NCBI RefSeq assembly: GCF_000718015.1
Contig: NZ_JODY01000002.1
Span: 434,001 to 498,000 of the forward strand
Length of the DNA: 64,000 nt
Origin: Streptomyces catenulae
GTDB lineage: Bacteria > Actinomycetota > Actinomycetes > Streptomycetales > Streptomycetaceae
Direction of reading: 5' to 3'
Shown: positions 40,086-49,837 of the stretch, in pieces
Numbering within the stretch: position 1 is the stretch's first letter
Layout of the letters: every line of letters starts with the position of its first letter
Program-made: the position numbers and the translations under genes
Notes under the pieces: model-generated
Told to the model about the DNA's origin: nothing
Databases searched by the model: none
The model's input: only the letters and a program-made list of their open reading frames with translations

Positions 40086-43000
40086 TTGAGCACCGTCACA
40101 TTCCGCCGCCCCCCACGAAGGCCGGGGCCCCAACTCCCGCAGGGTGAGCTGAGCCTGCAGGAACCGCCGACCCTGCCCGAGCCGCAGAGCGCCGTGTCCG
40201 GCATGCTCATGTACCTGCCCATGGCGCTCAGCTCGATGGGCATGGTGCTGATCTTCCTCAAGCCGGGCGGTGGCGGCGGGGCGCTGACCTACGTCGCGAT
40301 CGGCATGATGGCGCTCTCCGCCGTCGGGATGCTGGTCACGCAGTTCCTGCGCACCTCCCAGGACCGCAAGCGCAAGCTGCGCGGCGAGCGCCGGGACTAT
40401 CTGCGCTACCTCTCCACCACCCGCCGCCGGGTCCGCAAGGTGATCACCCAGCAGCGGCAGGCGCTGGCCTGGCAGCACCCCGAACCGCCCGCCCTGTGGT
40501 CGCTGGCCCGCACCAGCCGGCTGTGGGAGCGCCGGCTGACCCACGAGGACTTCGCCGAGGTCCGTATCGCCCGCGGCTCCCAGGCTCTGGCGCTCACCCT
40601 CTCCCCGCTGTCGACCAAGCCCGTCGAAGACCTCGAACCGCTCTGCGCGCACGCGCTGCGCCGCTTCATCCGGGCGTACGGCACGGTCGCCGAACAGCCG
40701 GTCGCCGTGCGGCTGCGGACCTACGCGCAGATCGTGCTCCGCGGTGACGAGGCGGTCTCCCGCAGCACGGTGCGGGCGCTCCTGGCCCAGCTGGCGGTGT
40801 TGCACGCGCCCCGGGAGCTGGACATCGTGATCGTCGCGGACGGCGAGGCGCGCACGGAGTGGGAGTGGGCGAAGTGGCTGCCGCATGTGCACCACCCCGC
40901 CGAGACGGACGGCGCGGGCGCCGCCCGGCTGGTCATCGACACCGTCTCGGAGCTGGAGTCGCTGCTCGGTGAGGAGTTCGCGCAGCGGCCGAAGTTCGAC
41001 GCGGAGCGGGAGCCGAGCCGCGACGAGCCGTACACCGTGATCGTGCTGGACACCGCGAACGTGCCGCAGGGCGCGCGGGTGGCGGGCGCGGGCTACGCCA
41101 ACACCGTGGTGCTGGACGTGCGCGGGGTGCTGGACCGGCAGCACGCCCGGCAGGTGCTGCGGCTGCGCTCCGGCGACGGCACGCTCCACATGATCGGCAC
41201 CGACCGCAACGGCAAGGAGACCGAGACCGCGATCGGCCGCCCCGAGCAGCTGGGCACGGCCGCCGCCCGGGCGCTGGCCGCCACCGTCGCGTCGTACCGG
41301 CCCGGTGTGCGCGCCCAGAGCGACCAGCCGCTCCAGGAGGACATGGACCTGGCGGGTCTGCTGGGCATCGCCGATCTCCGGTCGGCGGCGCTGGACCGGC
41401 TGCGGCGGCGCTCCGGCGGGGAGCGGCTGCGGGTGCCGATCGGGCTGTCGGCGGACGGCGGGCCGGTCGAGCTGGACATCAAGGAGTCCGCGCAGGGCGG
41501 AATGGGCCCGCACGGCATGCTGATCGGGGCGACCGGCTCCGGCAAGTCGGAGCTGCTGCGCACCCTGGTGCTCTCGCTGGCGCTGACCCACTCGTCGGAG
41601 ACGCTCAACTTCATCCTCGTCGACTTCAAGGGCGGCGCGACCTTCCTCGGGCTGGACGAGCTGCCGCACACCTCCGCGGTCATCACCAACCTCGCCGACG
41701 AGACCGCGCTGGTCGAGCGGATGAAGGACGCGCTGCACGGCGAGCTGATCCGCCGCCAGGAGCTGCTGCGGAAGGCGGGCAACTACTCCTCCGCGCTGGA
41801 GTACGAGCGGGCCCGGGAGGGCGGCGCGGATCTCGCGCCGCTGCCGACGCTGTTCGTGGTCGTCGACGAGTTCAGCGAACTGCTCGCCGCGCACCGCGAC
41901 TTCATGGAGCTGTTCGTGATGATCGGCCGCCTCGGCCGCAGCCTCGGCGTCCATCTGCTGCTCGCCTCGCAGCGCCTCGACGAGGGCCGGATGCACCAGC
42001 TGGAGTCGCATCTGTCGTACCGCGTGGGCCTGCGGACGTTCTCCGCGATGGAGAGCCGCGGGGTGCTCGGTGTGCCCGACGCGTACAACCTGCCGTCCCA
42101 GCCGGGCAGCGGTCTGCTCAAGAACGACGTGGGCACGCTGACCCGCTTCAAGGCGGCCTATGTGTCCGGGTCCTACCGCCCGGTCCGGCGGGCCGCGCAG
42201 CAGGCGGTCGTGGCGGGCCAGGTGGTGCCGTTCAGCACCGCGTGGGTGCCGCAGCGGCAGCTGCCGCAGGCGGTCGAGGAGCTGCCGGAGGAGACGGACG
42301 AGTCGGCGCCGAGCCTGCTCTCCGTCGCGGTGGAGCGGCTGCGGGAGCCGGACGCCGCCCCCGCGCACCGGGTGTGGCTGCCGCCGCTGGACCTCGCGCC
42401 GACGCTGGACGGGCTGCTGCCGCCGCTGACCGGGACGCCCGGGCGGGGTCTGGCACCGGCCGGTGCGGCGGACGGGCCCCGGCTGACCGTGCCGGTCGGC
42501 GTCGTCGACCGCCCCTTCGACCAGCGGCGCGACCCGCTGACGGCCGATCTGTCGGGCGCCGGTGGCCATGTCGCCGTCGCGGGCGGTCCGCAGAGCGGCA
42601 AGAGCAATCTGGTCCGCACCCTGATCGCCGCGCTGGCGCTCACCCACACCCCGCGCGAGGTGCAGTTCTACTGCCTGGACTTCGGTGGCGGTTCGCTGTC
42701 CGGGCTGTCCGGGCTGCCGCACGTCGGCGGTGTCACCGGGCGCCTCGACCCGGAGCGGGTGGTCCGTACGGTGGCCGAGGTCACGGCGGTCATCGCACGG
42801 CGCGAGCGGCAGTTCGCGGAGCTGGGCATCGAGTCGATGGACGACTTCCGGCGCCGCCGCGCCGCCGGTGAGCCGGTCGACGAGCGGTACGGCGACGTGT
42901 TCCTGGTCGTGGACGGCTGGAGCACGGTGCGGCAGGACTTCATGGATCTGGTGCCCGCCTTCAACCTCATCTCGTCGCGGGGGCTGAGCTTCGGTGTCCA

Positions 43001-44054
43001 CCTGATCATCGCGTCGTCGCGGTGGTCGGAGATCGGCAGCGCCCTCCGCGACCAGCTCGGCACCCGCTTCGAGCTGCGGATGGGCGACCCGGTCGACTCG
43101 GTGATCAACATGCGGGCGGCGGACACCGTCCCGAAGATCCCCGGCCGCGGTCTGACCGATGAGCGGCTGCACTTCCTCACCGCGCTGCCGCGGCTGGACG
43201 GCGACCCGCAGGTCGCCTCGCTCGCCGAGGGCGTGACGGAGCTGGTGAGCCGGGTCAAGGCGGCCTGGGACGGACCGGCGGCGCCCGCGGTGCGGATGCT
43301 GCCGCTGGAGCTGGACGCGGCGACGCTCCCGGCGCCCGACGGCGATCTGCGGGTACCGCTGGGCCTGGAGGACCAGCGGCTGGAGCCGCTCCGGCACGAC
43401 TTCGAGGCCAATCCGCACCTCATCGTCATCGGCGACGCGGAGACCGGCAAGACCAACCTGCTGTCGCTGATCTGCCGCGCGGTGACGCAGCGGTACGGCC
43501 CCGACGAGGGCCGGATCATGCTGGTGGACTACCGGCGGTCGCTGGCGCCCGCGGTCCCCGAGGAGTCGCGGCTCGGGTACGCGGTCTCCACCGACAAGCT
43601 GCGGAAGATGATCGAGAGCGTGGCGCGGGCGATGAAGGACCGGGTGCCCGGCCCGGAGATCACCCCGGAGCGGCTGGGCCGCCGCGACTGGTGGACCGGA
43701 CCGCAGCTCTTCCTGGTGGTCGACGACTTCGAGATGGTCGGGGGCGGCGGGGTGTCCGGCCCGAGCCCGTTCGCGCCGCTGATGGAGTTCCTGCCGCAGG
43801 GCAACGAACTGGGCCTGCACCTCATCGTGGCGCGCAGCGCCAACGGTGCCTCCCGCGGCATGGGTGACCCGCTGCTGCGGAAGCTGCTGGAGGCCAACAC
43901 CCCGGCGCTGATGCTGTCCTGCCCGCCGTCGGAGGGGATGTTCCTGCCCGGTGTGAAGCCGCGCACCATGACGACCGGGCGCGGGCTCTACACCACCCGC
44001 CGCGGCACGACCCAGGTGCAGACCGCGATGCTCCGGGCCCCCGACGCCTCCTGA
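40086..44054 (+). CDS. eccC: Type VII secretion ATPase EccC (fused EccCa/EccCb)
   Basis: 1322 residues from TTG 40086. EccC is the motor of the ESX machine; it binds substrates and drives export by ATP hydrolysis. Two membrane helices lie near residues 40-85. Three FtsK/SpoIIIE domains follow, with Walker A lysines at K487 (Gly-Ser-Gly-Lys-Ser), K839 (Gln-Ser-Gly-Lys-Ser) and K1122 (Glu-Thr-Gly-Lys-Thr). Matching Walker B strands are seen (Val-Val-Val-Asp-Glu, Val-Val-Asp-Gly, Val-Val-Asp-Asp); only the first has the canonical Asp-Glu. Divergent from eccD, and convergent with the mycosin-like gene. A perfect hairpin terminator follows the stop. Confidence 0.96.
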   Translation: MSTVTFRRPPRRPGPQLPQGELSLQEPPTLPEPQSAVSGMLMYLPMALSSMGMVLIFLKPGGGGGALTYVAIGMMALSAVGMLVTQFLRTSQDRKRKLRGERRDYLRYLSTTRRRVRKVITQQRQALAWQHPEPPALWSLARTSRLWERRLTHEDFAEVRIARGSQALALTLSPLSTKPVEDLEPLCAHALRRFIRAYGTVAEQPVAVRLRTYAQIVLRGDEAVSRSTVRALLAQLAVLHAPRELDIVIVADGEARTEWEWAKWLPHVHHPAETDGAGAARLVIDTVSELESLLGEEFAQRPKFDAEREPSRDEPYTVIVLDTANVPQGARVAGAGYANTVVLDVRGVLDRQHARQVLRLRSGDGTLHMIGTDRNGKETETAIGRPEQLGTAAARALAATVASYRPGVRAQSDQPLQEDMDLAGLLGIADLRSAALDRLRRRSGGERLRVPIGLSADGGPVELDIKESAQGGMGPHGMLIGATGSGKSELLRTLVLSLALTHSSETLNFILVDFKGGATFLGLDELPHTSAVITNLADETALVERMKDALHGELIRRQELLRKAGNYSSALEYERAREGGADLAPLPTLFVVVDEFSELLAAHRDFMELFVMIGRLGRSLGVHLLLASQRLDEGRMHQLESHLSYRVGLRTFSAMESRGVLGVPDAYNLPSQPGSGLLKNDVGTLTRFKAAYVSGSYRPVRRAAQQAVVAGQVVPFSTAWVPQRQLPQAVEELPEETDESAPSLLSVAVERLREPDAAPAHRVWLPPLDLAPTLDGLLPPLTGTPGRGLAPAGAADGPRLTVPVGVVDRPFDQRRDPLTADLSGAGGHVAVAGGPQSGKSNLVRTLIAALALTHTPREVQFYCLDFGGGSLSGLSGLPHVGGVTGRLDPERVVRTVAEVTAVIARRERQFAELGIESMDDFRRRRAAGEPVDERYGDVFLVVDGWSTVRQDFMDLVPAFNLISSRGLSFGVHLIIASSRWSEIGSALRDQLGTRFELRMGDPVDSVINMRAADTVPKIPGRGLTDERLHFLTALPRLDGDPQVASLAEGVTELVSRVKAAWDGPAAPAVRMLPLELDAATLPAPDGDLRVPLGLEDQRLEPLRHDFEANPHLIVIGDAETGKTNLLSLICRAVTQRYGPDEGRIMLVDYRRSLAPAVPEESRLGYAVSTDKLRKMIESVARAMKDRVPGPEITPERLGRRDWWTGPQLFLVVDDFEMVGGGGVSGPSPFAPLMEFLPQGNELGLHLIVARSANGASRGMGDPLLRKLLEANTPALMLSCPPSEGMFLPGVKPRTMTTGRGLYTTRRGTTQVQTAMLRAPDAS

Positions 44055-44078
44055 GCGACGGCCCCGGCGCCCGCCACG

Positions 44079-44118
44079 GCCCCGCGCGGATCCCTTCCCG
44101 GCATCCGCGCGGGGCTTT
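44079..44118 (+). terminator. Terminator of eccC
   Basis: A perfect 13-base inverted repeat (GCCCCGCGCGGAT at 44079-44091, ATCCGCGCGGGGC at 44103-44115) with an 11-base loop is followed by TTTGCTCTT. It lies 24 bases after the eccC stop. Confidence 0.85.
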
Positions 44119-44569
44119 GCTCTTGCACATCAGACGGGCCTTCTCGCGCCCTTGCCGGATAATCCGGCGCCCTTTTCCCGACCGTCCCGCTATTTCTCCG
44201 GAACGTAATCCCGGTAATGCCACCCCCAGGTGGAGGGTTTACGGCTCCGATATCGCGGAGGAACGGGGAAAGGGTGGGCGCGGAGCGGCGGGAAAAACGC
44301 ACGCCGTCCCAGGAATTCACCCGCTTCTGCACAGCACGGTCACACCCGCCGGGCCGATGTCCGCCCCCGGCGCCCGCCGCGCACCGCACCGGCCCGGCGC
44401 CACCGCCCCGCACTCCCCCGGTCGGGCACGGCGACAAGGCCCGGATCCGGCCGACTCGGCCCGCGGTTGGCCGATACGGGACGCTCCGACCCGGCGCCCC
44501 ACCGCCCGGGAACAGCGAAGGCGCCCGGGGCGGTTCCGCCCCGGGCGCTCCCTCACTCCGTGCTCGGGC
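44119..44569. other. Gene-free stretch between eccC and the mycosin-like gene
   Basis: No gene is supported in these 451 bases. They lie between two convergent genes. The right part holds the hairpin at 44521-44548; the left part (44150-44260) is somewhat AT-richer, with no recognisable element. Confidence 0.5.
44521..44548 (-). terminator. Terminator-like palindrome after the mycosin-like gene
   Basis: GCGCCCGGGGCGG-TT-CCGCCCCGGGCGC is a perfect 13-base inverted repeat 22 bases after the mycosin-like stop. The T run is weak (CTTCGCTGTTCC on the minus strand). It probably ends mycosin-like transcription and could also stop read-through from eccC. Confidence 0.65.
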
Positions 44570-45904
44570 TCAGACTCCGGAAGCCGCCGCGCCGGTACCG
44601 GCCGGATCCTGACCGGGCGCGGCACCGCCCGTAGGGCCGACGGCGAACCGGCCGGGGCGCCAACCGCGGCGCCTGCCCCGCGGAACGACGACGGCGACGA
44701 GGCCCACCAGGGCCAGCAGGGCGGCCGACGCCCCGGCGATGATCCAGGCGCGGTGCGCGGCGACCCGGGACGGCGCGGCGGGCAGCCGCAGCGCCATCGC
44801 GTCGTCGCCGCCCGCACCGTGCCGGGCGGCGCTCAGATTGGCGCTGACCGCCGGTCCGGGGTCCACCGTCCCCGAACCGGCCAGCGGGCCCGCGCCCTGG
44901 TCGTAGGCGGTCCGCCGGAGCCGGGAGGTGACCTGTTCAGCCGTCAGATCGGGCCGGTAGGAGCGGACCAGCGCCGCCGTCCCGGCGACGAAGGCGGACG
45001 CGTAGTCGGCGCCGCTGCCCACGAAGTGCCCCTCCCCGTGCGGCCCGATGCTCAGCACGTTGTCGCCGGGCGCGGCGAGCACCGGTGCGGTCCGCGGCGG
45101 GAGTTGCTGGTCGGGGAGGCCGTCGGGCGGGGCGAGGGCGGCCACCGCCACCACGCCGGGCAGCTGCGCCGGGTACGCGGCGGGCGCCGGTGCGTCCCGG
45201 TCCTGCTGCTGGTCCCCGTACGCGGGGGCGACGACCAGTACGTCCTCGGCGCGGGCCGCCTGTACCGCCGCCGTCAGCTTCGCGCTGCCGGAGGCCAGCG
45301 CCACCGGCACCTCGATCACCTTCGCGCCGCCCTTCACCGCCGCGTCGATACCGGCGGCGAGATGGTCGGGGGTGACGGTGCCGTCGTGCGACGAGGCGCG
45401 GACGGCCAGGACATGGGTGCTGGGCGCGACGCCCGCGAAGCCGACATCGGCCGGTTTCGCCGCCGCGATCAGCCCGGCGACGAAGGTGCCGTGGCCGACA
45501 CAGTCCGTCCCCGCCGAACCGCCCCCGACGACGTCCGGGCCCGCCTTGACCCGCCCGGCGAGGGCGGGCGCGGACGCGTCCACGCCGGTGTCCACGACGG
45601 CGACGGTGGTGCCGTCGCCCTCGGTGAGGTCCCAGGCCAGCTCGGGCCGGAGAAGTTCCTGCTGCCAGGGCGGCGCCGGGGTCTTCTTCCCGGACGGTGC
45701 GGTACAGCCCTTGCCGTCCAGCACCCGGGGGATCTGCGGCAGCGAGAGCCCCCCGTCGCCCGGGTCCGCGGCCGCCGGTGCGGCGCCCGCGGCGAGCAGC
45801 CCGAGCGCGGCGACGGCCGTCAGGGTCCGCCGCGCGCCGGGCGGTCGCTTCCCGGTGCGGCCACGGGTGGTGAACCGGGCGGCGTTCTCAGGGCAGTTGT
45901 CCAC
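44570..45904 (-). CDS. mycP: Mycosin-like subtilase of the T7SS locus, catalytic Ser replaced
   Basis: 444 residues from GTG 45904 (start uncertain; an ATG at 46063 gives an implausible N-terminus). Mycosins are membrane-anchored S8 proteases needed for ESX complex stability and substrate processing. Signal-like hydrophobic run at residues 30-50 (LeuThrAlaValAlaAlaLeuGlyLeuLeu), a catalytic-type core, and a C-terminal membrane helix near 395-415 followed by basic residues. The Asp105 (Val-Asp-Thr-Gly) and His138 (Gly-His-Gly-Thr) motifs are intact. The Ser motif (normally Gly-Thr-Ser) reads Gly-Ala-Asp300-Tyr-Ala-Ser-Ala-Phe-Val-Ala-Gly, and the oxyanion-hole Asn position is Glu198. Proteolysis is therefore unlikely; a structural role remains possible. 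Confidence 0.88.
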   Translation of the reverse strand: MDNCPENAARFTTRGRTGKRPPGARRTLTAVAALGLLAAGAAPAAADPGDGGLSLPQIPRVLDGKGCTAPSGKKTPAPPWQQELLRPELAWDLTEGDGTTVAVVDTGVDASAPALAGRVKAGPDVVGGGSAGTDCVGHGTFVAGLIAAAKPADVGFAGVAPSTHVLAVRASSHDGTVTPDHLAAGIDAAVKGGAKVIEVPVALASGSAKLTAAVQAARAEDVLVVAPAYGDQQQDRDAPAPAAYPAQLPGVVAVAALAPPDGLPDQQLPPRTAPVLAAPGDNVLSIGPHGEGHFVGSGADYASAFVAGTAALVRSYRPDLTAEQVTSRLRRTAYDQGAGPLAGSGTVDPGPAVSANLSAARHGAGGDDAMALRLPAAPSRVAAHRAWIIAGASAALLALVGLVAVVVPRGRRRGWRPGRFAVGPTGGAAPGQDPAGTGAAASGV

Positions 45905-46113
45905 CGGTGGCGTTCCCCTACTTCCGTCGAGAGCCGTTCCCCCGCCCTCCCGGGACGCCGGGACGGGGCGGCACCGGCCGGGCACCCCCGCGCCCGGTCC
46001 GGCGCACGGCGGCAGGAGCCGCCACGCCCTCCCATTCACCCAGTCCCGAGGAACGCCCACCACCTACAAGTGGGGGGTATGCGAGGGGCATTGGGCCCGC
46101 CGGGCCCGTTCCC
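45905..46113. other. Short gap upstream of the mycosin-like gene
   Basis: 209 bases between the mycosin-like start and the end of the AAA+ gene. The sequence CCACCTACAAGTGGGGGG (46058-46075) holds a small dyad. A promoter for the mycosin-like gene may lie here; nothing certain is seen. Confidence 0.3.
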
Positions 46114-49100
46114 TCACAGGTTGGCGCTCGCCAGGTCCTCCGGCAGCAGCCTGCGCAGTTCGTCGAGACCCGCGTCGGGCATCCGGCTCAGACGGCTCGC
46201 CTGGCGGGTGACCATCGCCTCCATCACCTTGCGGGCGTAGCGGGCGTTGCCGAAGTCCGCGCCCCGCTCGACCCCCTCGAAGTGGCGGCGCAGGCCCTCC
46301 ACCGTCTCCGGAACGCATTCGTAGCCGTCCCGTTCGCAGGTGCTCCGGACGATCGCGAGGAGTTCGTCGGTGGTGTAGTCCTCGAAGTGGACGGTGCGGG
46401 AGAAGCGGGAGGCCAGGCCCGGGTTGGAGGCGAGGAAGCGCGCCATCTCGCCGGAGTACCCGGCGGCCACCACCGCGACATCGCCGCGGTGGTCCTCCAT
46501 CAGCTTGACGAGGGTGTCCACCGCCTCCTGACCGAAGTCGTTGGAGGCGCCGCCGGACGGGGTGAGGGTGTACGCCTCGTCGATGAAGAGGACGCCGCCG
46601 CGGGCCCGGGCGAAGACGTCGCGGGTCAGCTGGGCGGTGTGGCCGACGTACCGGCCCACGAGGTCGGCGCGGGCCACCTCCACCAGTTGGCCGCGGGGCA
46701 GCACCCCCAGGGAGCCGAGGAGTTCGCCGTAGAGCCGGGCGACGGTGGTCTTTCCGGTGCCGGGCGGCCCGGCGAAGATCAGATGGTGGCCGACGGAGGT
46801 GGCGGGCAGCCCGGCCGCCTGCCGCCTGCGGGCCGTGCCGAGGAGGTTGACCAGGTCCTCGACCTCGTTCTTGACCGCCTCCAGGCCGGTCATCGCGCGC
46901 AGCCGCCCCAGCACCTCGTCGAGTGCCGCATTGTCCTGCTGGACGGTGCCCGCGCCGACCGCGGCGGCCGCCTGCTTGCCGACGTCGGAGGGGACGAAGG
47001 TGGTCAGATCGGCCTGGGACACCTCGGCCATCTCCGCCAGCCGGAACGCCTGCCGGTCCACCATCTCCTCGAACACCTTGCGGGCGGCGCGGGCGTTGCC
47101 GAACGACTCGTCCTTGTGCATCCGCCCGAAGTGCACCGCGAGCGCCTTCTCGGTCTCCTCGGCGAGCGTGTAGCGGTGCGCCTCGCACTGCTTGCGGACG
47201 ATGGTGACCAGCTCGGGGACGGTGTAGTTCTCGAACTCGATGGTGCGGCTGAACCGCGAGCCCAGACCCGGGTTGGAGTCGAGGAAGTTGCTCATCTGCG
47301 AGGTGTAGCCGGCGGCGATGACCACGACGTCGTCGCGGTGGTCCTCCATCAGCTTGACGAGGGTGTCGACGGCCTCCTGACCGAAGTTGGCGCCGCTGCC
47401 CTCCTGGGCGGTGAGGGTGTACGCCTCGTCGATGAAGAGGACGCCGCCCAGCGCCTTCTCGAAGACCTCGGTGGTCTTCAGCGCCGTACCGCCGACGATC
47501 TTGGCGACCAGGTCGGCGCGGGAGACCTCCACCAGATGGCCCGAGCGCAGCACACCGAGCGCGGCGAGGATCGAGCCGTAGAGCCGGGCAACGGTGGTCT
47601 TGCCGGTGCCGGGCGGGCCCGCGAAGACCACATGGCGGGAGTTCTGGGGCACCGGCAGCCCGGCCTCGCGGCGGCGGCGGGCCAGCCGGTTGAGGTTGAC
47701 GAGCATGGTGACCTGCTCCTTGACGCCCTGCAGCCCGACAAGCGCGTCGAGCTTGGCCAGCGGACCGTGGGTGTCGGCGCCGCCGCCCGGGCCCGCGGCG
47801 GCCGCGGCCGCGCCCCAGATGTCCGGGTCGGCGTTGTCGGCGCTGGTCAGGTCCTCGACGCTGGTCTCGCCGTCGGGCGCGGTCTGGCGGACGCCCGCAC
47901 CGCCGTTGCCGGTGGCGGTGCAGCCGGTCACCCGGACCCGCTTGTCGCTCTCGGCGCGGACGCCGTCGCCGGTGTTGTCGGTGAGGCGGCAGCCGTTGAG
48001 CGCCCCGCGGGCCTTCGGTCCGATGCGTACGCCGTTGGCCTCGGCGCCGTGCACCCAGCTGCGGACGGCGGTCAGTTCGCCCTCCTCCTCGACCGTGATG
48101 CCGTCGTCCCCGGCGGCGTCGATCTCGCAGTCGAGGAGGGTTGCGGCGGCGCGCGCCCCGACGAGGATCCCGGCGCGGGCGGCGCCGCGCACCGTCGTGG
48201 CCTGGAGGGTGGGCCGGGCGCCCTCGGCGAGGGCGACGCCGCACCGTCCGGCGCCGGTCAGCTCGGCGTCCTCGATCTGGGCGCGGCCGGTGGACCGGAC
48301 CTCCAGGGCGTGGCCCTCGGGGTCGGTGACGGTCACCCGGCGCAGCACCGGCGCGGCCGCACCGTCGATGAGGACGGCGGTGCCCTTCGCGGCGCGGATC
48401 TCGGCGCGGTCCACCCGGGCCGCGCCGTCCCCGCCGAGCGACAGGCTCTCCGCCGCGCAGCCGCGGAGCGTGAGGCCGGTCAGGACCGGTGCCGCGGACT
48501 CCTCGGTCACCACGCCGGAGCCCGCTGCGTCCTCGACGGTGCAGTCGGTGAAGGTGCCGCGGGCGTGCCCGGAGACGACGATGCCGTGACCGTCGCTCCG
48601 CTCCACCCGTACGCCGCGCAGTACGGGGTCGGTGTCGCCGCCGAGTGTCACACCGTGGCTGGAGGTGGCGCTGACCGTGCACTCCTCGACGGTGGCCTGG
48701 GAGGTGGTGGAGAGGTGCAGGCCGATGACGGTGTCGCGCAGTCGGCAGCGGGCGAGGCGGGTGGCGCTGTCCTCCTCCAGGGCGACGGCCGGTTTGCCGG
48801 TGGTGGTCAGGGTGCAGTCCTCGACGGTGCCGCGGGCCCGGCCGTTGGCGAGGACGCCGTTGCCGCGGGCGTCGCGCACGGTGCAGCCGCGCACCACGGG
48901 GTCGGCGTCCTCGCCGATCACCACGCCGGAGCTGCCGAGGCGTTCGAGGAGGCAGTTCTCGATGATGCTGGGGGCGCGGGAGATGTCGACGATGCCGGCG
49001 CCCGCCTGGTTGACGACATGGCAGTTCCGCATCGCCAGGGAGCCCTCCTCACGGGAGAGCAGCGCCGTCCAGGAGGCGCCGGTGATCTCGCAGTCGTCCA

Positions 49101-49407
49101 GGGCGGCCTGTCCGCGCGGTACGTCGACGACCGGCAGCTCCGTGTCGTCGCTGCGCAGCCGCAGTCCGGAGAGTTTGACGGCCTCGGCCAGCACCTGGAC
49201 GGCGCTGCCGGTGCGGGGCGCGATGTCGACGGCCGCCCCGGCCTCGTGGGCGACGAGCGTGACCATCTTGGTCACCACGAGATTCTCCTCGTAGCGCCCG
49301 GCCCGCACACTGATGACGGCGCCGCTGCGGGCCGCCTGGATGGCTTCTGCGATGGTGCGGTGTCCGTCGACCCCGTCCGGGTCCACGATCAGCAGGTGGC
49401 GGGCCAA
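46114..49407 (-). CDS. Right-handed beta-helix protein fused to two EccA-like AAA+ ATPase domains
   Basis: 1097 residues from TTG 49407. The first 550 residues are a right-handed parallel beta-helix: about twenty turns of 23 residues with Asp-Cys-x-Val/Leu, Gly-Val/Ile-x-Val and Gly-x-Gly steps. The C-terminal half holds two CbxX/CfqX-type AAA+ domains, as in EccA, with Walker A lysines K603 and K886 (Gly-Pro-Pro-Gly-Thr-Gly-Lys-Thr) and Walker B Leu-Phe-Ile-Asp-Glu-Ala-Tyr. EccA is a cytosolic ATPase that helps substrate export in ESX systems; it normally has TPR repeats and one AAA+ domain. Here a beta-helix replaces the TPRs, and the AAA+ domain is doubled. Sits 210 bases upstream of the mycosin-like gene on the same strand. 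Confidence 0.9.
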   Translation of the reverse strand: MARHLLIVDPDGVDGHRTIAEAIQAARSGAVISVRAGRYEENLVVTKMVTLVAHEAGAAVDIAPRTGSAVQVLAEAVKLSGLRLRSDDTELPVVDVPRGQAALDDCEITGASWTALLSREEGSLAMRNCHVVNQAGAGIVDISRAPSIIENCLLERLGSSGVVIGEDADPVVRGCTVRDARGNGVLANGRARGTVEDCTLTTTGKPAVALEEDSATRLARCRLRDTVIGLHLSTTSQATVEECTVSATSSHGVTLGGDTDPVLRGVRVERSDGHGIVVSGHARGTFTDCTVEDAAGSGVVTEESAAPVLTGLTLRGCAAESLSLGGDGAARVDRAEIRAAKGTAVLIDGAAAPVLRRVTVTDPEGHALEVRSTGRAQIEDAELTGAGRCGVALAEGARPTLQATTVRGAARAGILVGARAAATLLDCEIDAAGDDGITVEEEGELTAVRSWVHGAEANGVRIGPKARGALNGCRLTDNTGDGVRAESDKRVRVTGCTATGNGGAGVRQTAPDGETSVEDLTSADNADPDIWGAAAAAAGPGGGADTHGPLAKLDALVGLQGVKEQVTMLVNLNRLARRRREAGLPVPQNSRHVVFAGPPGTGKTTVARLYGSILAALGVLRSGHLVEVSRADLVAKIVGGTALKTTEVFEKALGGVLFIDEAYTLTAQEGSGANFGQEAVDTLVKLMEDHRDDVVVIAAGYTSQMSNFLDSNPGLGSRFSRTIEFENYTVPELVTIVRKQCEAHRYTLAEETEKALAVHFGRMHKDESFGNARAARKVFEEMVDRQAFRLAEMAEVSQADLTTFVPSDVGKQAAAAVGAGTVQQDNAALDEVLGRLRAMTGLEAVKNEVEDLVNLLGTARRRQAAGLPATSVGHHLIFAGPPGTGKTTVARLYGELLGSLGVLPRGQLVEVARADLVGRYVGHTAQLTRDVFARARGGVLFIDEAYTLTPSGGASNDFGQEAVDTLVKLMEDHRGDVAVVAAGYSGEMARFLASNPGLASRFSRTVHFEDYTTDELLAIVRSTCERDGYECVPETVEGLRRHFEGVERGADFGNARYARKVMEAMVTRQASRLSRMPDAGLDELRRLLPEDLASANL

Positions 49408-49412
49408 CGCCG

Positions 49413-49419
49413 CTCCCCC
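49413..49419 (-). promoter_or_regulatory. Ribosome binding site deciding the TTG start of the beta-helix/AAA+ gene
   Basis: GGGGGAG on the minus strand, five bases before TTG 49407. The upstream open frame to 49620 has Pro/Arg-rich, non-coding-looking residues. Confidence 0.65.
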
Positions 49420-49837
49420 TTCGTCTGGATCGGGTCGGCGACCGTACCGGTCGTGCACCGGAGCGGGTCGGCTCCCTGATTCGGTGTGATGTGTTCGGGC
49501 CGCCCGCGCCCGCGGCCCGGTGGGCCGGACGGCGCGGCGGCCGGTGGCGGCGGAAGACTCCCGAGGGGCGCCGGATGCGGCGGACCGCCCGGCTCCGCCG
49601 TGCTGACGAAACCCCGGCACGGCACGCCCCGGAGGCGCGGCCGTGGGCCGGTGTCGATTCTGATGGGACTGCGGTGGCGGGCCCGCCCGGCCCCGGCGCG
49701 CCGGGGCTGACCCGGCGGCCCGTGCAGCGGGCGCACCAGGTGCGCCGCGCCGCTGCCGCCGCGAAGTGTACGCGTAATTCCGTTACGGGGAACGGGCGTT
49801 GCGGGGCGTACGCAGGGGATTGGCCCGTTCCGTCCGG
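49420..49837. other. Gene-free stretch between the AAA+ gene and the histidine kinase
   Basis: About 420 bases without a supported gene. Open frames on both strands look like GC-rich noise. Around 49765-49815 there are GC-poor segments and short palindromic pieces (GTACGC repeats). No strong terminator or promoter can be called. Confidence 0.4.

Noticed and set aside
39972-43820. Minus-strand frame of 1,282 codons opposite eccC
   Set aside because: Antisense shadow of eccC, which has three intact ATPase domains and a good SD and terminator.
45907-49479. Plus-strand frame of 1,190 codons opposite the AAA+ gene
   Set aside because: Antisense shadow; the minus strand gives beta-helix turns and two AAA+ domains.
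49420-49837. A 150-codon minus-strand frame and plus-strand frames in the gap
   Set aside because: No SD, Pro/Arg/Gly-rich noise, and no resemblance to any family.
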